DNA from: Paenibacillus sp. SZ31
GTDB lineage: Bacteria > Bacillota > Bacilli > Paenibacillales > Paenibacillaceae
Length of the DNA stretch: 64,000 nt
Assembly: GCF_012912005.1 (NCBI RefSeq)
Contig: NZ_JABBEA010000001.1
Span: 806,001 to 870,000 of the forward strand
Reading direction: 5' to 3'
Shown here: piece after piece, positions 60,493-64,000 of the stretch
Layout: every line of letters begins with the position of its first letter
Numbering within the stretch: the stretch's first letter is position 1
Program-made: the position numbers and the translations under genes
The notes under the pieces: model-generated
Told to the model about the DNA's origin: nothing
The model's database searches: none
The model's input: only the letters and a program-made list of their open reading frames with translations

Positions 60493-61869
60493 TTACATCT
60501 GCGGAAGTGTCACGGTGAAGAACGTACCCTCAGGTGAACTGGAAACCTCGATCGTACCGTCATGAATTCGGATAATTTTCTGCACAATGGCAAGTCCAAG
60601 CCCCGTTCGTCCAGAAGAACGTTCACGTGCACGGTCCACCCGATAGAATCGATCGAACAGGAAAGGCAGATGCTCTGCAGCAATCCCGTCTCCTGTATCC
60701 CGAATCTGAATCACACACTGGTTATCCGTCTGCTCGGCATGAATCTCGATGCTTCTTCCCTGCGGCAGATGATTCACCGCATTACCCAGCAGATTCATCC
60801 AAACTTGCATGAGCAGCACTTCATTACCGACTAGCTGGATGGATTCGGGCACCGAAATCCGAAGCAGCAGCTCCTTTTCTTCCAATTGCCATTGCAGCAC
60901 CTGAACCGCTTGCCGGAATTGATCTCGCAGAGAGAACTTTACTTTGGACAGATCTTCGTTGCCTTGTTCAAGGGAGGACAGGAGAAGCAGTTGTTTGCTG
61001 AGCAAAGAGAGATGACGGCTCTCCTCCTCAATGATCGACGCATAGTGCTCTCGTTCCTGTTCAGGCAGATCTCGATCCGCCACCAATTGGGCAAAACCCT
61101 GAATCGAGGTCAGCGGTGATTGAATCTCATGCGATACATTCGATACAAACTGCTGCCGCGCCTGATCTACCCTTTCCAATTCACGGCTCATGGTCATGAA
61201 ATGCTGGGCCAGTTGTCCAATCTCATCCCGCCTTGCGGTAGGCAATTTCAGATTATATTTTCCTTGCGCAATGCGCTTGGTCGCCTCGGACAGACGTTCA
61301 ATGGGATTGACCAGATAGCGGGTACTAATCAGAAAGATCACAATACTAATACCCACCGTCAATGCTCCAATCAGCGCAAAAAAGATTCGTAGCTCCCCGA
61401 ATTGCAGGATTACATCCGGACGCATAAAGAGAGCGTAATTCGCATTGCCCAGCTGTAGATGAACACCCACGGTATTGCTTAATTGATTATCGAAGAAGCC
61501 GGTAATGAACGGTTTGCTTGGAAACTGGGCGACGCCATGGTATACCTCACCATTCAACACCAGTTCTACAACTTGCTTGTCCAGATCTTTCTCACGGAAT
61601 TCGCGGCCGTAGAATTGGTCGTTGCCTTTTCCATCCGTCACATAGATTTCGTACCCCAGTGCGGCAGCATTGTTCAGATAATCCTCCATTGTACCGGGTT
61701 GCTGTTCCACAAATTGCTTCATTTGCATCGCGATGCCCACCAGCTTCTCATCATTAAAATCCTTGAGCTTTGTATGATAGTAGATGTTGGACAAAAGAAA
61801 ACCAAGCATGCCGCTGACCATAATCACGGCAATTGTAATGAGGAATACCCGGACGTACAAGGTCCTCAA
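60493..61869 (-). CDS. hssS: HssS-type haem sensor histidine kinase
   Basis: A 458-residue kinase, same length as S. aureus HssS (457). Two helices (about 8-30 and 160-182) enclose a sensor domain with the HssS features FYGREFREKDL, VYHGVAQFP, ITGFFDNQLSNTVGVH and FMRPDV; then HAMP (about 183-235), His247 in NVSHEIQSPLTSIQGF and ATPase motifs GRTGLGLAIVQ. TTG start overlapping the hssR stop, with GGAGGTGA. Confidence 0.9.
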   Translation of the reverse strand: MRTLYVRVFLITIAVIMVSGMLGFLLSNIYYHTKLKDFNDEKLVGIAMQMKQFVEQQPGTMEDYLNNAAALGYEIYVTDGKGNDQFYGREFREKDLDKQVVELVLNGEVYHGVAQFPSKPFITGFFDNQLSNTVGVHLQLGNANYALFMRPDVILQFGELRIFFALIGALTVGISIVIFLISTRYLVNPIERLSEATKRIAQGKYNLKLPTARRDEIGQLAQHFMTMSRELERVDQARQQFVSNVSHEIQSPLTSIQGFAQLVADRDLPEQEREHYASIIEEESRHLSLLSKQLLLLSSLEQGNEDLSKVKFSLRDQFRQAVQVLQWQLEEKELLLRISVPESIQLVGNEVLLMQVWMNLLGNAVNHLPQGRSIEIHAEQTDNQCVIQIRDTGDGIAAEHLPFLFDRFYRVDRARERSSGRTGLGLAIVQKIIRIHDGTIEVSSSPEGTFFTVTLPQM

Positions 61870-62543
61870 GGTGCTTTCACCTCCATCTTGTAACCAATAC
61901 CCCGCACAGTCTGAATGACAAAATCTTCCGTATAATCGGCAAAACGATCACGTAGCCGCTTGATGTGCACATCAACGGTACGGTCATCTCCTTCGTAGTC
62001 TGCTCCCCAGACGAGCCGAATAAGCTCATCCCGTGAGAACAACCGGCCCGGAAACTGGGCAAGCTGTGAGAGTAATTCAAATTCTTTCATTGGCAAAAAG
62101 AGAATGGATTGCCCATCGGTAACCTCCACATTGTTACGGTCAATGACGATTCGGTTCATACGGATGATATCGCTGGATGTGCGATGGTATCGACGAAATA
62201 ACGCTTTTACCCGATAGACTAACTCTTCCGGTTCAAATGGCTTGGTCACATATTCATCTGTTCCTTTCAAATAACCATCTCTCTTGTCAGATAGCTGATC
62301 TCGAGCCGTCAGCAACATAATTGGAATGTCATAATGCTGCCGAATGAAATCACATAACTCCAGTCCGTCCATGCCTGGCATCATGACATCGAGAATCGCC
62401 AGATCGATCGGCGTTCCTTGCATCAGTTTGACCGCTGCCAATCCATCCTGCGCTTCATGGACCCGGTATCCTTCCTTGGTCATGACATGCCGCAGGAGTG
62501 CTCGAATATTGGCATCATCGTCTGCCAGCAGCAGATGTTTCAT
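61866..62543 (-). CDS. hssR: HssR-type response regulator
   Basis: A 225-residue OmpR-family regulator: Asp52 in LAILDVMMPGMDGLEL, LTARDQLSDKRDGYLKGTDE and KPFEPEELVYRV, then a winged helix with EYEGDDRTVDVHIKRLRDRF-like sequence (here ADYEGDDRTVDVHIKRLRD). The pattern follows S. aureus HssR. ATG at 62543 with GAAGGGCGG; a longer open frame to 62648 has none. Confidence 0.9.
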   Translation of the reverse strand: MKHLLLADDDANIRALLRHVMTKEGYRVHEAQDGLAAVKLMQGTPIDLAILDVMMPGMDGLELCDFIRQHYDIPIMLLTARDQLSDKRDGYLKGTDEYVTKPFEPEELVYRVKALFRRYHRTSSDIIRMNRIVIDRNNVEVTDGQSILFLPMKEFELLSQLAQFPGRLFSRDELIRLVWGADYEGDDRTVDVHIKRLRDRFADYTEDFVIQTVRGIGYKMEVKAP

Positions 62544-62677
62544 ATGGTTGTCCGCCCTTCTATGTAACAAGTACATCTCACTTTGATTCTGCACAGATGG
62601 TAGCATAAAAACAAACGCATTAGCTAGTACATACGCGCTGAGACACACCGGTCATGTTTATATTTCCTTAAATCTGG

Positions 62678-62706
62678 TTGACACTACTATGAGGCAGAAT
62701 TATAAT
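62678..62706 (+). promoter_or_regulatory. Consensus sigma-A promoter of the cation exporter gene
   Basis: TTGACA (62678-62683), 17-bp spacer, TATAAT (62701-62706): a perfect match to the sigma-A consensus, about 130 bp before the CzcD-type start codon. Such a strong core implies a repressor; see the operator at 62718. Confidence 0.85.
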
Positions 62707-62727
62707 AAAACCATAACATATGAACAA
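62699..62727 (-). promoter_or_regulatory. Divergent promoter of hssRS
   Basis: On the minus strand TTGTTC (62722-62727), 17-bp spacer, TATAAT (62699-62704). The -10 boxes of this and the plus-strand promoter share six of eight bases (ATTATAAT), so both cannot be open at once. Confidence 0.7.
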
Positions 62728-62737
62728 ACGCTCATAT
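62718..62737. promoter_or_regulatory. Metal-sensor-like operator (ArsR/CzrA type)
   Basis: ATATGA-N8-TCATAT, with inner sequence ACAAACGC, resembles the operators of ArsR/SmtB repressors such as CzrA (TATGAACAAATATTCA-like). It lies just downstream of the start of the plus promoter and over the -35 of the hssR promoter. The repressor gene is not in the window. Confidence 0.55.
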
Positions 62738-62836
62738 ATTCATTTGTAGGCAATTAATTATTGTTAAGAATCATTTATAGCCACATCAGAAATCATATTA
62801 CATAACGGAGCAAGGCTCCAAAGGAGAGGATTTTAT

Positions 62837-63823
62837 ATGTCCGGACATCATCACAGTCATAACCATGGGCACGATCATGGACACAACCACGCTCACACCA
62901 CCAATAATAAGAAAGTGCTGTTGTTTTCCTTCATTATTATTACCATCTATATGATCGTTGAAGCCGTTGGTGGATTCATCACCAACAGTCTCGCGCTTAT
63001 CTCGGATGCAGGCCATATGCTGTCCGACTCCATTGCACTTGGGATCGCTTTACTGGCGTTTACCTTTGGTGAAAAAGCGGTGAATACTGGCAAAACGTAC
63101 GGATACAGGCGCTTTGAGATTTTGGCTGCTACGTTAAACGGAATTACGTTAATCGCCATTGCACTCTACATTTTCTACGAAGCGATTGGTCGTTTTATCA
63201 ACCCGCCAGAAGTCGCAACCGTAGGTATGTTAATCATCAGCGTCATTGGATTGCTCATCAATATTCTGGTGGCCTGGATCATGATGCGTGGTAGCGATAC
63301 GGAGAATAACCTGAATATGCGTGGTGCTTATCTCCATGTCATAAGTGACATGTTGGGATCGGTTGGGGCCATTGCGGCAGCACTACTCATGATGTTCTTT
63401 GGCTGGGGTTGGGCCGATCCACTTGCGAGTGTAATTGTCGCGGCGTTGGTATTGCGTAGTGGGTTCTATGTCACCAAATCATCCTTGCATATCTTGATGG
63501 AAGGTACTCCGGCCAATGTCGATGTAAACGAACTGGTGCAGACCATCAAACAAGTCGACGGCGTCAAAGGCGTTCATGATGTGCATGTCTGGTCCATTAC
63601 CAGTAACCTGAATGCGCTGACCGCACATATCGTGGTGGATGGAACGATGGATGTCTATGCATCCGAGATCCTTGTTCAGAAGATTGAACATATGCTGGAA
63701 CATAAAGAAATCAAACATGTAACGCTCCAAGTGGAGTCCGAGAAACATCTGCATGACACCTCGGTACTATGTACCGTCAAAGGCGATGCACCAGATGCTC
63801 ATGCGCATCATCATCATCATTAA
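62837..63823 (+). CDS. czcD: CzcD-type cation diffusion facilitator
   Basis: A 328-residue exporter: a His-rich N-terminus (HHHSHNHGHDHGHNHAH), six membrane helices (about 27-190), the paired metal sites ALISDAGHMLSDSIAL (HxxxD) and HVISDMLGSVGA, and a cytoplasmic C-terminal domain (about 215-310) ending in five His. It exchanges Zn2+ (also Co2+, Cd2+) for H+ or K+. AAAGGAGAGG precedes the ATG. Likely induced by metal through the operator upstream. Confidence 0.93.
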   Translation: MSGHHHSHNHGHDHGHNHAHTTNNKKVLLFSFIIITIYMIVEAVGGFITNSLALISDAGHMLSDSIALGIALLAFTFGEKAVNTGKTYGYRRFEILAATLNGITLIAIALYIFYEAIGRFINPPEVATVGMLIISVIGLLINILVAWIMMRGSDTENNLNMRGAYLHVISDMLGSVGAIAAALLMMFFGWGWADPLASVIVAALVLRSGFYVTKSSLHILMEGTPANVDVNELVQTIKQVDGVKGVHDVHVWSITSNLNALTAHIVVDGTMDVYASEILVQKIEHMLEHKEIKHVTLQVESEKHLHDTSVLCTVKGDAPDAHAHHHHH

Positions 63824-63855
63824 TTAATTCCACGTTACTGATAGTGCAAACGAAA

Positions 63856-63892
63856 ACAGGGCAAAGCTCCGTAAGATGGAACTCTGCCCTGT
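63856..63892 (+). terminator. Terminator of the cation exporter gene, probably bidirectional
   Basis: ACAGGGCA pairs with TGCCCTGT, with AG/CT and CC/GG further in, followed by TATTTATTT; on the minus strand it is followed by TTTTCG. Fits two convergent genes. Confidence 0.85.
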
Positions 63893-63954
63893 TATTTATT
63901 TAGTAAGTACTTCCCTGCAAACCGGCTGTCTGCCACCAAAATTATATTTTACAT

Positions 63955-64000
63955 TCAATATAACTTGTGTAAATAACGTGCCAGCATCTGTTCCTCCACA
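63955..64000 (-). CDS. Possible C-terminal end of a minus-strand gene
   Basis: The last 14 codons before a TGA at 63955 read EEQMLARYLHKLY, a helix-like ending in a frame open to the window edge. The bidirectional terminator 60 bp further on supports a gene ending here. Nothing more can be said. Confidence 0.35.
   Translation of the reverse strand, partial: VEEQMLARYLHKLY

Noticed and set aside
62837-63823. His-rich ends of the exporter as an artificial affinity tag
   Set aside because: His/Asp/Gly-rich N-terminus and His tail are natural in CzcD-type exporters and both are interrupted by other residues.

Overview
The window looks like a chromosomal segment of a spore-forming, Gram-positive soil Firmicute, most likely Paenibacillus. 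The clues are a Spo0M homologue, PRD-type PTS regulation, an SLH-anchored surface protein, a secreted GH5 mannanase with a CBM3 module, YdbS/YdbT membrane proteins, a Bce-type peptide-detoxification module, an HssRS-HrtBA haem module, strong AGGAGG-type ribosome binding sites, many TTG/GTG starts and many rho-independent terminators. I see no rRNA, tRNA, CRISPR array, prophage or intact insertion sequence. The genus is inferred from gene content, not from a marker gene.

Layout. 1-2755: end of a DinB-fold gene, an AAC(6')-Ie-like acetyltransferase, a cupin, and spo0M. 2923-9790: a minus-strand sugar operon running IIA-IIB-IIC (fructose-type PTS), GH38 alpha-mannosidase, PRD/EIIB/EIIA transcription activator, with a cre-like site and a 20-bp palindrome at its promoter and a 206-bp repeat element lodged between IIC and the mannosidase. 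10013-19489: small genes, a frameshifted GT4 glycosyltransferase, the mannanase, Nudix and HAD hydrolases, and the ydbST pair. 19815-24751: a plus-strand response regulator / histidine kinase / ABC ATPase / FtsX-like permease / YxeA set. 24837-43454: a long, nearly unidirectional block of small single-function genes (GNAT, Nudix, HD, APH-like kinase, PhzF, peptidase S51, deaminase, lipoproteins, DUFs), including a LytTR-DUF3021 pair with a two-helical-turn direct repeat upstream. 43592-46315: the SLH protein with four C-terminal YDG-type repeats. 46622-58457: more small accessory genes, a GT2-GtrA / phosphodiester glycosidase pair, and an orphan radical SAM protein. 58621-62543: hssR-hssS-hrtB-hrtA. 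62837-63823: a CzcD-type cation exporter divergent from hssR, with overlapping promoters and a metal-sensor-like operator between them.

Two things stand out. First, four separate genes are each rescued by adding one base in or beside a short homopolymer run (11284-11289, 28148-28150, 41107-41110, 53134-53138). This points either to systematic indel errors in the assembly or to real decay or phase variation. Second, the regulatory DNA is unusually readable: a candidate HssR direct repeat with 11-bp period in front of hrtB, a candidate LytTR double site, a Bce-type palindrome, and a consensus sigma-A promoter that shares its -10 with the opposing hssR promoter. Several genes too short for ordinary gene finding are supported by strong ribosome binding sites (16286-16456, 27656-27802, 37867-37983, 40418-40561).
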